Part shown: positions 18,876 to 27,642 of the stretch, one piece after another | Position numbering within the stretch: position 1 is the stretch's first letter | How the letters are laid out: every line of letters begins with the position of its first letter | Origin: Gammaproteobacteria bacterium | Lineage (GTDB): Bacteria > Pseudomonadota > Gammaproteobacteria > UBA6429 > Thiohalophilaceae | DNA: 64,000 nt | Assembly: GCA_024641475.1 (NCBI GenBank) | Contig: JAHECZ010000003.1 | Coordinates: 1,962-65,961, forward strand | Direction: 5' to 3' | Program-made: the position numbers and the translations under genes | The notes under the pieces: model-generated | Database searches by the model: none | Seen by the model: only the letters and a program-made list of their open reading frames with translations | Told to the model about the DNA's origin: nothing

Positions 18876-20176
18876 CATCAATACGCCGGACCTTATTAGT
18901 GACATTGCTAGGTGGCATGGCAATCGTGATGTTACTCGGTGCCTACGCAACCTATGTGGTCGCGCAGAATGAAGCCAATGCCATCTTTGATTACCACTTG
19001 CAACAAATCGCCTTGTCATTGCGCAACCACCGATTTCAATATAATCCTTCCGTCGCCATTCCGGACGAACAGAACTTTGACTTTGTCATTCGTGTTTGGG
19101 ATCGCAGCGGCGTCACTGTCTATTATTCACAACCGCACCGTAGTCTACCGGGCCTGACTCAGTTAGGTTATTCAACTGTCTCCACGAGCGAAGGCAACTG
19201 GCGCGTCTTTGCAATTCAATACCGCGATGAAACTATCGAAGTCGCCCAACCGTTACAGGTACGCAATACCCAGGCAGCCACCGCCGCATTGCGCACGCTC
19301 ACCCCGTTTTTGTTTTTATTACCGCTGCTGGGTTTGTTAATCTGGTTTATTGTCAGTCAGGGACTCAAGCCATTGATGCGGCTGACAGCAGCGGTACTTG
19401 AGCGCAATCCCACTTCACTGGAACCTCTGCCGGAACCAGCAGGAACTGAAGAGCTCCAGCCATTGGTGATGGCACTCAACGAGTTGCTGGCTCGCCTGAA
19501 ATCCGCGATGCATTCGCAACGAGCCTTCATTGCGGATGCCGCCCATGAATTGCGTACACCCCTCACCGCATTACAATTACAAGTGCAATTGCTGGAGCGT
19601 GCGAATGATGCAGATGCGCGCCACACTGCGATCGCGGATGTCAAAGCGGGTTTGCAGCGCACGACGCACGTCGTGCAGCAATTGTTAACCTTGGCACGAC
19701 AAGAGCCCGGTGCCACCGAACAAAAAGCGACAACTGTCAATCTTGCAGAAGTCGCCCAACGCGTTGTGATCGATCATCAACTATTAGCCGAAGCTAAACA
19801 TATTGATCTTGGCATCAGCGCCATGCCGGTAAACGCTCCTATTCTCGGTAACTCCGAGGCGCTACGCATCATGCTGGCCAACCTCGTTAGCAACGCGATC
19901 CGCTACACACCTGAGAATGGTAAAATTGATGTTCTGGTTGGAACAACCGATCATGTCTTTGTGAGCATCTGTGATACCGGACCAGGTATCCCACCGGAAG
20001 AACGTACCCGCGTCTTCGATCGATTCTATCGTCGACCCGGCAGTGATGCCACCGGCAGTGGCCTGGGACTGGCCATCGTTAAAACCATTGCACAACAGCT
20101 ACATGCCAGTATCGCATTGCTGGATGCGGAGGGTGGCGGGCTATGTGCCCGCGTTGATTTTCCAGTGCCCAATTAA
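18872..20176 (+). CDS. Sensor histidine kinase (QseC/PmrB-like)
   Basis: 434 residues from ATG 18872, overlapping the regulator stop. Two membrane segments (about 9-28 and 140-162) enclose a periplasmic domain of about 110 residues; then a HAMP-like linker, the H box with His225 in AHELRTPLTAL, and an ATPase domain with N box NLVSNAIRYTP, G1 DTGPGIP and G2 GSGLGLAIVK. The N-terminus RRTLLVTLLGGMAIV is typical of QseC-like kinases. The signal is not known; the adjacent Do protease suggests envelope stress. Confidence 0.92.
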   Translation: MTSIRRTLLVTLLGGMAIVMLLGAYATYVVAQNEANAIFDYHLQQIALSLRNHRFQYNPSVAIPDEQNFDFVIRVWDRSGVTVYYSQPHRSLPGLTQLGYSTVSTSEGNWRVFAIQYRDETIEVAQPLQVRNTQAATAALRTLTPFLFLLPLLGLLIWFIVSQGLKPLMRLTAAVLERNPTSLEPLPEPAGTEELQPLVMALNELLARLKSAMHSQRAFIADAAHELRTPLTALQLQVQLLERANDADARHTAIADVKAGLQRTTHVVQQLLTLARQEPGATEQKATTVNLAEVAQRVVIDHQLLAEAKHIDLGISAMPVNAPILGNSEALRIMLANLVSNAIRYTPENGKIDVLVGTTDHVFVSICDTGPGIPPEERTRVFDRFYRRPGSDATGSGLGLAIVKTIAQQLHASIALLDAEGGGLCARVDFPVPN

Positions 20177-20222
20177 GTCCCCATAGTGAAATTCTTCACC
20201 ATTCACGCTTCAATACAGGTTT

Positions 20223-20254
20223 TTTAAGTCTGATTTAAGTCCCGCGCTTGTAAT
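20223..20254 (+). promoter_or_regulatory. OmpR-family operator and -10 upstream of the Do protease
   Basis: TTTAAG (20223-20228), five bases, TTTAAG (20234-20239): a direct repeat of 11-bp period. It fits the published PmrA box (HTTAAK-N5-HTTAAK) and equally TTAAG-N6-TTAAG, reported for BqsR. Nine bases further is TGTAAT (20249-20254), a good -10, so the box takes the place of the -35, as in activated promoters. The obvious regulator is the response regulator encoded immediately upstream. Confidence 0.55.
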
Positions 20255-20310
20255 GTGTCACCATCGTGAAGCTTCCAGCTTTCCTTACCAGTACACACAA
20301 GGAGACACAC

Positions 20311-21789
20311 ATGCAAAACATAATCTGGAAACGCAGCATCATTGCTGCCAGCATTAGTGTAGCGCTGGCCATTGGCTATGCGGAATATTATGCCCACGCC
20401 AAACCATCTGCACCGCCCGCCGTTGCAACTGCGACATCATCGATTGCACCGCTGCCTGCCACCCGCGCCACCGCTGCATTAACCCAACCCGGTTTCAGTA
20501 ACATCGTTGCGCAAAATGGCCCTGCGGTTGTGAATATCAGTGTCACTGGTACCATGAAAACCTCGTTGCGTTCACCGCAACTACCACAGATGGATCCGGA
20601 TGATCCTTTTTATCAATTCTTCCGTCATTTCCAGATGCCCCCGGGTAATACGGGTGCAACGCCGATGCGTGGCATGGGATCGGGTTTTATCGTCAGCACC
20701 GATGGCATCATTCTCACCAATGCGCATGTGATCGAAAACGCTGACGAAGTTACAGTTAAACTGACCGACAAACGCGAATTCAAGGCCAAGGTGCTCGGCA
20801 AAGACAAACCAACCGATGTCGCAGTACTGAAGATCGATGCCAGTGATTTGCCTGTCGTCAAATTGGGTAACCCGGGTGATACCCAGGTCGGCGAATGGGT
20901 GTTGGCGATTGGCTCACCGTTTGGTTTTGAAAACAGCGCCACGGCCGGTATCGTCTCGGCTAAATCGCGTTCCTTACCGGATGATGGTTATGTGTCATTC
21001 CTGCAAACCGATGTTGCCGTCAATCCCGGTAACTCTGGCGGGCCACTGTTTAACATCAATGGCGAAGTCATCGGTATCAATTCACAGATCTATTCACGCA
21101 CCGGTGGCTACGAAGGCCTGTCATTTGCCATTCCGATCGACGTTGCAATGAAAGTGGAACAACAGATCGTTGAGAACGGCAAGGTGGAACGCGGCCGACT
21201 CGGCGTAACGATTCAGGCAGTGAATCAGGCTCTGGCGGAATCATTTGGCATGACTAAACCCACTGGCGCCCTGGTTGGCTCGGTTGAACACAATGGACCT
21301 GCGGCCAAGGCTGGCATCGAACCCGGTGATGTGATCCTCAAATTCAACGGCAAGGATATCGCCAGCTCCAATGAATTACCTCCTGCAGTAGCCGACATGA
21401 AGCCTGGCAGCAAGGCAAAAGTCGAGGTCTGGCGCAAAGGCAAGCGGCGTGATTTGTCGGTTGCGCTGGGTGAACTCAGTGACACCAAGCAAGCCAGTGA
21501 TGACAGCAATAATGCAAGCAAAAGCCGTTTAGGTGTGGCAGTGCGACCATTAACCGCAGAAGAACGCAAACAGATAGATATTCACAATGGTGGTCTGTTG
21601 GTGGAAGACAGCAGTGGTCCCGCCGCGCGTGCCGGTATTCAACCCGGCGATGTGATCCTGTCGCTCAATGGCGAGTCGATCAGTAGCGTTGAGCAATTAC
21701 GCAAACTGGTATCCAGTCACGGCAAACATGTGGCGTTGCTCATACAACGTAATGACTCACGGATATTTGTCCCTGTGGATCTGGGATGA
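20311..21789 (+). CDS. degQ: Do-type periplasmic serine protease (DegP/DegQ family)
   Basis: 492 residues from ATG 20311, which has GGAGA six bases upstream. An N-terminal membrane anchor or signal (about 8-28) is followed by an Ala/Pro/Thr-rich linker, the protease domain with His139 (TNAHVIE), Asp169 (PTDVAVL) and Ser242 (GNSGGP), and two PDZ domains (about 290-380 and 400-490). The family degrades or refolds misfolded envelope proteins. LA-loop length is intermediate, so DegQ, DegP or MucD assignment is loose. It is transcribed after the two-component genes with its own likely regulated promoter. Confidence 0.93.
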   Translation: MQNIIWKRSIIAASISVALAIGYAEYYAHAKPSAPPAVATATSSIAPLPATRATAALTQPGFSNIVAQNGPAVVNISVTGTMKTSLRSPQLPQMDPDDPFYQFFRHFQMPPGNTGATPMRGMGSGFIVSTDGIILTNAHVIENADEVTVKLTDKREFKAKVLGKDKPTDVAVLKIDASDLPVVKLGNPGDTQVGEWVLAIGSPFGFENSATAGIVSAKSRSLPDDGYVSFLQTDVAVNPGNSGGPLFNINGEVIGINSQIYSRTGGYEGLSFAIPIDVAMKVEQQIVENGKVERGRLGVTIQAVNQALAESFGMTKPTGALVGSVEHNGPAAKAGIEPGDVILKFNGKDIASSNELPPAVADMKPGSKAKVEVWRKGKRRDLSVALGELSDTKQASDDSNNASKSRLGVAVRPLTAEERKQIDIHNGGLLVEDSSGPAARAGIQPGDVILSLNGESISSVEQLRKLVSSHGKHVALLIQRNDSRIFVPVDLG

Positions 21790-21810
21790 TCCATACCCCC
21801 CGCCGACGTC

Positions 21811-21836
21811 GAGGCATTACAGGGAAGCAATGCCTT
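21811..21836. terminator. Hairpin between convergent genes
   Basis: AGGCATT (21812-21818) pairs with AATGCCT (21829-21835), extendable by a G-T pair, with a ten-base loop, in the 51 bases between the convergent Do protease and ceramidase-like genes. It is followed on the plus strand by TGATGTTAATT, only a partial T tract. A bidirectional terminator is likely but not certain. Confidence 0.45.
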
Positions 21837-21840
21837 GATG

Positions 21841-22584
21841 TTAATTAATCCGCAACTGCCGACGCTGCAGCATCCGCAATATCATTAGACAGCCGATCGC
21901 GGCTGCAACATGTTTAAGCGCATGACCACTCATTAGCCCATGTAACCAGGCATAAACCACGCGATCCGCCAGCTCGAGTATTTTTGCCACCACGTACCAG
22001 CACAACGCGATCAGTAACAGATGCTGATGGGTATAACGTGATTTAAACAACCACATGACCAACGGTATCACCAGCAAAGGGAAAAACTGCACCCAGGCAT
22101 AAAAGCGTAAATCGTCCTGCCAGGCCCAATAGCCGACGCTCGCCAATCCAAGCAATACGGCAGGTAATAACATTTTTGGCATCACCGCCAGATCAATATG
22201 CTCACTCAATAGCGCAACAAAGATCCCCATGAACGCAATCGTCATTGGAATCCGGTCCCACACCAAGGTGGTGTTATCCGGATGCCAGTGATAATACGAA
22301 GAACCCACGCTTACCAGCGTCACACCAATAAAAAACACCAACCAGGCACGCTGCGCCCGTCCCAATTCACTTCGCAAACAAAATCGGACCCCCGCCACAC
22401 CAACAAACATAAAGAATATATTGGAAATCACATTGAAAAAATTTGGAATGAATACATAGCGGCGCGAATCAGCAAAGCCATGATATTCCGGATCTTGCTG
22501 AATGGGTGACAATAGAAACAATGAAAAAAACGTCGCTATGATCAACCCTGCCAGCAACCACATACGCCATTGTCGTTGAATCAT
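21841..22584 (-). CDS. Ceramidase-like (CREST superfamily) membrane protein
   Basis: 247 residues, seven likely membrane helices. It has the CREST hydrolase pattern: Ser and His in GSSYYHWHPDN, Asp in LVWDRIPMTI, and histidines in GHALKHVAAAIG near the C-terminus, matching the metal-binding Ser/His/Asp set of alkaline ceramidases. Bacterial members are uncharacterised and probably act on other amide lipids. GGAG lies five bases before ATG 22584. Transcribed after the pseudouridine synthase gene on the same strand, 23 bases apart. Confidence 0.8.
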   Translation of the reverse strand: MIQRQWRMWLLAGLIIATFFSLFLLSPIQQDPEYHGFADSRRYVFIPNFFNVISNIFFMFVGVAGVRFCLRSELGRAQRAWLVFFIGVTLVSVGSSYYHWHPDNTTLVWDRIPMTIAFMGIFVALLSEHIDLAVMPKMLLPAVLLGLASVGYWAWQDDLRFYAWVQFFPLLVIPLVMWLFKSRYTHQHLLLIALCWYVVAKILELADRVVYAWLHGLMSGHALKHVAAAIGCLMILRMLQRRQLRIN

Positions 22585-22607
22585 GCTTACTCCGTTACAG
22601 CAGTTCT

Positions 22608-23441
22608 TTATTGTGAAAATGTTATCGCAGTCAGATCAAATAGCTGTTCCTTGCGCAGCATCGGGCAAATGAAGCGTAAATACGTCGCCGTCAGTTGCAT
22701 CCCCGCGGTGTTCTTGTTATTCGTGCCGTATTTGGGATCGCCCAGCACCGGATGACCGATAGCATCGAAATGGCGGCGGATCTGGTGGGTACGGCCCGTT
22801 TTAATCGTCACGGCTACTTGCGTGGTATCGGCCTGCGCATCGACGGCAACGACTTCATATAACGTTAAGGCTGATTTGCCGTCGAGCGGCAGATCGATTT
22901 CACCTTTGCTCCTGGAGATTTGTCCTTTGACGGTAATCCGGTAGCGTTTATCGATTTGCTGTTTGGCGAATAATTCTGAAAGCACATGCGCGGCTTTACT
23001 GTTATGTGCGATCAACATCAGCCCATCGGCTTCGCGATCCAGTCGATGCACCAGATAGGTTGTTTTCACCTGCGGCATGGCTAATTCCGCCTGACGTAAC
23101 AAGGCAAGATGATCGCCATAGTGCGTACCTTGAGCGAGCATACCCGCCGGTTTATACCAGACGCTATAGTCATGCCCTGACCAAACTAACTGCGGCGGCG
23201 CAACGCTGCGCGCCAGCAGATTCGCATCGTAATAAAAATCGACCCGATCACCCTTGGTCAGTTCACTGGTGGCGCGGCGCATGCGTACGGCAGATTGATT
23301 ACCGCGCTTTACCCACACGGCACCTTTTTGCATGGCCTCTTTGATTTTGATCTTGCTGATGCCGGAGTGCTCCGCCAGGGCGGCCAGCAGCGATGTAGAA
23401 ACTGTGGCAATGAAAGTGAAGTGCTGACCGGGCTGGCTCAT
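22608..23441 (-). CDS. RluA-family RNA pseudouridine synthase
   Basis: 277 residues. An S4-like N-terminal region (SGISKIKIKEAMQKG) precedes the synthase domain with the catalytic Asp in HRLDREADGLML near 146 and the conserved GRTHQIRRHFDAIGHPVLGD segment (read as GRTHQIRRHF and GHPVLGDPKYG). Converts uridine to pseudouridine in rRNA or tRNA; the target site cannot be assigned. Its ATG overlaps the stop of the upstream molybdenum-carrier-like gene by four bases. Confidence 0.9.
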   Translation of the reverse strand: MSQPGQHFTFIATVSTSLLAALAEHSGISKIKIKEAMQKGAVWVKRGNQSAVRMRRATSELTKGDRVDFYYDANLLARSVAPPQLVWSGHDYSVWYKPAGMLAQGTHYGDHLALLRQAELAMPQVKTTYLVHRLDREADGLMLIAHNSKAAHVLSELFAKQQIDKRYRITVKGQISRSKGEIDLPLDGKSALTLYEVVAVDAQADTTQVAVTIKTGRTHQIRRHFDAIGHPVLGDPKYGTNNKNTAGMQLTATYLRFICPMLRKEQLFDLTAITFSQ

Positions 23442-23941
23442 GCCGCCGGGGCTTCAGCCCGCAACAGACGAATCAAAGCGGCTATGGCGATCTGCGTATA
23501 CGTGCGTGCACGTGGTACTTTGCTGGCGCGAGGCCCGGCAACATTCAGTACGTGGAGATTACGTTCAATGACAAATTTCATAATGGCCGCCGCGGCCTGC
23601 TCGCCGTTGGCGAAATCGGTATTCACCAACAGATGTGGTTTATTCTGCTGGCGGCAATATTCAACGGTGTTGAGACTACCACCTTCGAGTTTGCCAAAAT
23701 AGATGATGACGGTGCCATCTGACTCGCTGATATTTTTCAGCGTCCGCACCCGGTAATCTTCACTGCCGGTTTCCTGTAACGGATAGCTGGCATCGATCAC
23801 GCCATCTTCAGCCACGCGGCCCTTCGGGCACCATCCGCCACAGGCGATACCGGCGGCAAGGGCCGCGTCGAGCGCGCCGCGATCCACGCCGGTCTGCCCG
23901 CCGGAAATAATTTTGAGTTGATGAGCTTGCTTGGGTGCCAC
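23438..23941 (-). CDS. Putative molybdenum carrier family protein
   Basis: 167 residues of the family called putative molybdenum carrier (Rossmann-like, related to LOG/TIR-like nucleotide-binding proteins). It opens with IISGGQTGVDRGALDAAL, the nucleotide-binding loop, followed by CGGWCPKGRVAEDG and GTVIIYFG. Family function is not well established. The first codon is GTG 23941. Overlaps the pseudouridine synthase gene by four bases, and a promoter-like region with a palindrome lies just upstream. Confidence 0.87.
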   Translation of the reverse strand: MAPKQAHQLKIISGGQTGVDRGALDAALAAGIACGGWCPKGRVAEDGVIDASYPLQETGSEDYRVRTLKNISESDGTVIIYFGKLEGGSLNTVEYCRQQNKPHLLVNTDFANGEQAAAAIMKFVIERNLHVLNVAGPRASKVPRARTYTQIAIAALIRLLRAEAPAA

Positions 23942-23974
23942 GAACCGTACTTCTCTCGCTGTACATCAGTAACC

Positions 23975-24015
23975 ATTTTGGTACAGACAGCGATTAGTTT
24001 CAATACAAATTGTAT
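23975..24015 (-). promoter_or_regulatory. Promoter with overlapping palindrome upstream of the molybdenum-carrier-like gene
   Basis: On the minus strand, TTGAAA (24003-23998), 17 bases, then CAAAAT (23980-23975): five and four matches to consensus. Immediately upstream, and sharing one base, is the perfect 6-1-6 palindrome ATACAA-A-TTGTAT (24003-24015), a possible regulator site. Confidence 0.45.
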
Positions 24016-24017
24016 GC

Positions 24018-25088
24018 TTAGTTATCCAGATTCAATACCAGCTTGCCCTGCGTGTGACCGGTCTCGATATCGGTATGTGCCTGTGCGGCTTGCGCCAAAG
24101 GATACTCCTTGCCGATATGCACATCCAAATCGCCACGATCGATCAGCTCGGCGCAATGCTGCAGGATTTCCACCTGATGCGCTCGCGCTTCGGGTAAATC
24201 GCGTAACAGCGGTGTGAGCATCAATTCAAACCCGATACGTAGGTTGCGCGTGCGTGCCTCTTTCCAGGCAATATCAGTACCCGGATCCAGCAGCGTAATC
24301 AGATCACCATAGTGTCTGACTGCGGGAATGGTTTGCTGAAACACCTCGCCGCCAACCGTATCCAATGCCACATCGACACCCCGCCCGCCGGTTAAGTGAT
24401 TTATTGCCTGTACGAAATCTGTTTGCTGGTATTGAATCACCATATCTGCACCCAAAGATGAAGCCAGTTCCGCCTTCACCGGATCACTCACGGTGGTAAT
24501 AACACGCGCACCCGCATACTTGGCCAATTGAATGGCAACATGTCCAACACCACCCGCTCCGGCATGAATTAATACCGTATGGGAAGGCTGCAGATTAGCG
24601 CGATCGAACAAGGCCTCCCAGGCAGTGATCGCCACCAGTGGCATCGCGGCGGCTTCCACAAAAGTGAGTGTCGTGGGTTTGCGCGCCACATGGGTAGCTT
24701 CGAGCACGGTAAATTCGGCATAGTTGCCTTGCTCACGACCCAGTCCGCCGTTACAGAAATATACTTCATCGCCAATTTGGAATTGCTTCACGGCTTCACC
24801 CACCTGGGTGATCACGCCCGCGCCATCACAACCGATAATGGCCGGCAACGCGTTACTGAAAAACAAACCGCGCGCACGCACTTTGGTATCGATCGGATTA
24901 ATGCCTGCGGCTTTAATGCGTACTTTAATCTGGGTTGGCTTTTGTAATTGAGGCTCAGGTAATTCAGCCGGTTGCAACACGGACGGTTCACCCGGACTGG
25001 CCATGATCATGGCGCGCATAAATCGTTGTTCGAGCTTGTCCATTGTCGTATTTTTATTACTTGTTGGGTTGATCACAACCTCGGTCAT
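24018..25088 (-). CDS. Zinc-type alcohol dehydrogenase/quinone oxidoreductase family protein
   Basis: 356 residues of the medium-chain dehydrogenase superfamily, closest in form to NADPH:quinone oxidoreductases. GroES-like N-terminal domain (GINPIDTKVRARG, GCDGAGVI) and Rossmann domain with AGAGGVGHVAIQLAKYAGA. No catalytic zinc ligand cluster is seen, as in quinone reductases. ATG 25088 is chosen because GGAGG stands six bases upstream; the frame is open to 25133. The first 30 residues before PGEPSVL are an extension compared with relatives. Confidence 0.88.
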   Translation of the reverse strand: MTEVVINPTSNKNTTMDKLEQRFMRAMIMASPGEPSVLQPAELPEPQLQKPTQIKVRIKAAGINPIDTKVRARGLFFSNALPAIIGCDGAGVITQVGEAVKQFQIGDEVYFCNGGLGREQGNYAEFTVLEATHVARKPTTLTFVEAAAMPLVAITAWEALFDRANLQPSHTVLIHAGAGGVGHVAIQLAKYAGARVITTVSDPVKAELASSLGADMVIQYQQTDFVQAINHLTGGRGVDVALDTVGGEVFQQTIPAVRHYGDLITLLDPGTDIAWKEARTRNLRIGFELMLTPLLRDLPEARAHQVEILQHCAELIDRGDLDVHIGKEYPLAQAAQAHTDIETGHTQGKLVLNLDN

Positions 25089-25217
25089 GGTATACCTCCG
25101 TGTTTGACGCAAGCGGGCGAAGTGTAATGCCATTGCGTAGACAAATCCATGACAAGCATTGCAATCTTTAAATCAGGCGTATATATGTTTAATTTTAACA
25201 TTCAGGAGAATGTCACA

Positions 25218-25574
25218 ATGCGTTACAATTTGTTGCTGTCATTATTAATACTCCCTGCTTTACTGTGGGCAATGACTGACAACACATCATTGCCATCGGT
25301 AAGCGCGCCACCGAAGCAGGCTATTCCTGCCGTCACCAAACCACCGCAAAAAACTCCTCAACGCGGCCAACTGCTCTACGAACACCATTGCACGTCCTGC
25401 CATACCAGCGTGGCGCATTTACGCGAACACCACAAGGCAAAAACCCGTGCAGACATTACCGCCTGGGCCAGCAAATGGGCCGTTTATCAGAAACTATCCT
25501 GGTCAAATGAGGAGATCGAAGCCGTGGTGGATTATCTGGATGCAACGTTCTATAAATTTACCCAACAAAAATAA
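25218..25574 (+). CDS. Small c-type cytochrome
   Basis: 118 residues from ATG 25218, with AGGAGA upstream. Signal peptide (about 1-18), a Pro/Ala/Lys-rich linker to about residue 50, then a short cytochrome c domain with one haem site CTSCH. The axial methionine of ordinary cytochrome c is not obvious after the haem motif, so the sixth ligand may be histidine (HHKAK region) or absent. The domain resembles the c-type cytochromes with EIEAVVDYLDATFY at the end. Periplasmic electron carrier. Its stop abuts the convergent deacetylase-like gene. Confidence 0.85.
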   Translation: MRYNLLLSLLILPALLWAMTDNTSLPSVSAPPKQAIPAVTKPPQKTPQRGQLLYEHHCTSCHTSVAHLREHHKAKTRADITAWASKWAVYQKLSWSNEEIEAVVDYLDATFYKFTQQK

Positions 25575-26525
25575 TTATTGTGCGGCTTCCAGTAATGCGC
25601 GTACTACGGCCGTCCACGCAGCGGCGATATTCTGCAAATTATATCCGCCGCCACCCAATGCCAGCACCCGGCCATGGCCCATACTGTCGGCCAAACGACA
25701 CAATCGTTGTGTGGCATAGTAGTGAGACTGCGCTGAGTAATGCAGATGTGTCAACGGATCTCCCTTGATACTATCCGCACCGCATTGCGCGATAATAAAT
25801 TCAGGTTCACTCCGCGCTATAAATATTTCTACTGACTCCCACGCTCGTCGAAATTGCACATCCGTCGCACCCGGTGGCATCGGAATATTTAATTTGGTGC
25901 CCTGAGCCACACCAATGCCGGTTTCTTCGGCGGTACCGGTACCGGGATAAAGATAACGGCCATCTTCATGCAAGTCGACATAACACAGGTCGGCATCGTC
26001 TTCAAAACTATACATCACGCCATCACCATGATGCGCATCAATATCAACATACGCGATACGGCGTACACCATAGTCACGCCGTAGTGCTTCAATCGCCACG
26101 CCGCAATCATTGAATACACAAAAGCCTTCCGCCCTGTCGCGCCGCGCGTGATGCAAGCCTGCAATCGGTATAAAGGCCCTGGTCGTATCTCCTTGCATAA
26201 TGCAGCGCACCGCATCAAGTGTCGTGCCGACGATGCCCAAAGCGGCTTCATACATACCAACAAAAGCCGGAGTGTTACCACAATCCAGATAACCATGCCC
26301 GTGTTTGGAAATGGCACTGACCTTTTGAATATATTCAGCCTCATGAAAATACAGCAGCTGTGCAACAGCACCCATGACAGGCGCCATAATTTCGCTATGT
26401 TGCACCAGACCCTGGGCGTGAAATTCATTCTCAAAAGCGGCATAGCGTTTTGGCCCGAATGGATGGGTCTCGCCAAAATGATAGCGGGTCAATAATTCAC
26501 CCAGATAAACCGCGCACGGTTTCAC
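25575..26525 (-). CDS. Histone deacetylase-like amidohydrolase (AcuC/AphA superfamily)
   Basis: 316 residues, class II-like bacterial deacetylase. Zinc and charge-relay motifs are present: GLHHARRDRAEGFC, FNDCGVAIEAL, DIDAHHGDGV, and GGGGYN near the C-terminus. The family deacetylates acetyl-lysine, acetylpolyamines or related amides. Starts with GTG 26525 and overlaps the DUF488 gene by four bases. Last gene in the overlapping run msrA, phospholipase-like, DUF488, deacetylase. Confidence 0.92.
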   Translation of the reverse strand: MKPCAVYLGELLTRYHFGETHPFGPKRYAAFENEFHAQGLVQHSEIMAPVMGAVAQLLYFHEAEYIQKVSAISKHGHGYLDCGNTPAFVGMYEAALGIVGTTLDAVRCIMQGDTTRAFIPIAGLHHARRDRAEGFCVFNDCGVAIEALRRDYGVRRIAYVDIDAHHGDGVMYSFEDDADLCYVDLHEDGRYLYPGTGTAEETGIGVAQGTKLNIPMPPGATDVQFRRAWESVEIFIARSEPEFIIAQCGADSIKGDPLTHLHYSAQSHYYATQRLCRLADSMGHGRVLALGGGGYNLQNIAAAWTAVVRALLEAAQ

Positions 26526-27070
26526 TCGATTAAAACTTGAGTAATATGACGATCGTAAATCAGTGCCGCACTTTCACAACGCACCGACGGATGTAATACA
26601 TGTTCTTGTTGGGTGCTATCGGCAAGCAAATGAATAATTCGGTGACCCTGCAAACTCAGATAATCAGCCAACAAACCGCGATGACAGTGCTGTGGATCCG
26701 CTTCGGCGCACATCACGGCGACAGTTTCACGCCGTGCCAGACTCACCAATTGCGTTGCAGCTTTTGCAAATTGGTCACTCTGCATGTAATCAGCAAAACC
26801 TCGCCGTGCTTCCGCCAGCGCCAGATGAGGAGAATCGGGATTCACACTGCGGCGCCCACCCAACTGTCGACCTGCCCAATGATAGATCATGGCATGTACA
26901 GACAAGCCATTACGTAAATTTTCTTCATTGAATTGCGGATTGTGTTGCGAACGAGGTTGTGCGCGCACATCGATCAGCGTAGTTATTTGTGCTGCTTGTA
27001 ATAGTTTAAGCAAGGTCTGGATATCATGATTGCTATGGCCAATGGTGTATAACGTCACGGCTGGCAACAT
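26522..27070 (-). CDS. DUF488 family protein
   Basis: 182 residues from ATG 27070. DUF488 signature: TIGHSNHDIQTLL at the N-terminus, LIDVRAQPRSQHNPQFN, and CAEADPQHCHRGLLADYL near residue 130. Function unknown in the literature I know; the family often lies near DNA-repair or tRNA genes. A longer frame to 27139 overlaps the upstream gene and is unlikely. Start and upstream stop share one base (TGATG), so translation is probably coupled. Confidence 0.88.
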   Translation of the reverse strand: MLPAVTLYTIGHSNHDIQTLLKLLQAAQITTLIDVRAQPRSQHNPQFNEENLRNGLSVHAMIYHWAGRQLGGRRSVNPDSPHLALAEARRGFADYMQSDQFAKAATQLVSLARRETVAVMCAEADPQHCHRGLLADYLSLQGHRIIHLLADSTQQEHVLHPSVRCESAALIYDRHITQVLIE

Positions 27071-27642
27071 CAACGCAATACCTGCTTGGTATCCACATCC
27101 GGCAAAGGGCAATCCGGCCATCCATAACCCCAGCGCCATGGCAGATATGAGCAGGGTTTACCCCCCAGACGCACCGCGTAATACATCATGTCACTGATGA
27201 CGGTAAAATTCTGCACAATGGTTTGTTCTGACATATTGAATTCCTGCGCGAATTCACGGCGATGCTCGCGGCCATAGTCCACGACACATTGACGCAGCGT
27301 GGCATCTGCCTGCTGGCGCTTCTCAAAACCTTCAATAGTTTCACCGCGCCAATAGGCACGATCGTGAGCAACACAACAAAATTCATACGGTGGATGATCG
27401 CCGAATTTTTTCTGAAAAGCTGGCACGAGTTTGCTTAGCGTCTCCCAGCCAGCGGAAAGTCCACCACTGCATCCGTCGGTGGCAAACTCGACCAGCTTGT
27501 TAACTTTATTCGTTTGTACTTCGGCAAGCCGGGCCATTTGCATTTCTTCCAATTGGCGATCCAGTGTTTCGACAGGATTTGCTGCACCGGCTAACTCAGC
27601 CATCATACTCAGCGCCATTAACATCACCCGGTTAATCCGCAC
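27070..27642 (-). CDS. Secreted phospholipase A2-like protein
   Basis: 190 residues with an N-terminal signal peptide (to about 20) and a phospholipase-A2-like core: FATDGCSGG (calcium-loop-like) and [14 protein letters not shown], carrying the His-Asp pair of the catalytic helix. Four or more cysteines could form disulfides. Probably periplasmic or secreted lipid hydrolase; activity is inferred from motifs only. The first codon is GTG 27642 (ATG at 27624 is an alternative), overlapping the msrA end by 11 bases. The C-terminal end, rich in Trp and Pro, lacks recognisable motifs. Confidence 0.8.
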   Translation of the reverse strand: MRINRVMLMALSMMAELAGAANPVETLDRQLEEMQMARLAEVQTNKVNKLVEFATDGCSGGLSAGWETLSKLVPAFQKKFGDHPPYEFCCVAHDRAYWRGETIEGFEKRQQADATLRQCVVDYGREHRREFAQEFNMSEQTIVQNFTVISDMMYYAVRLGGKPCSYLPWRWGYGWPDCPLPDVDTKQVLR

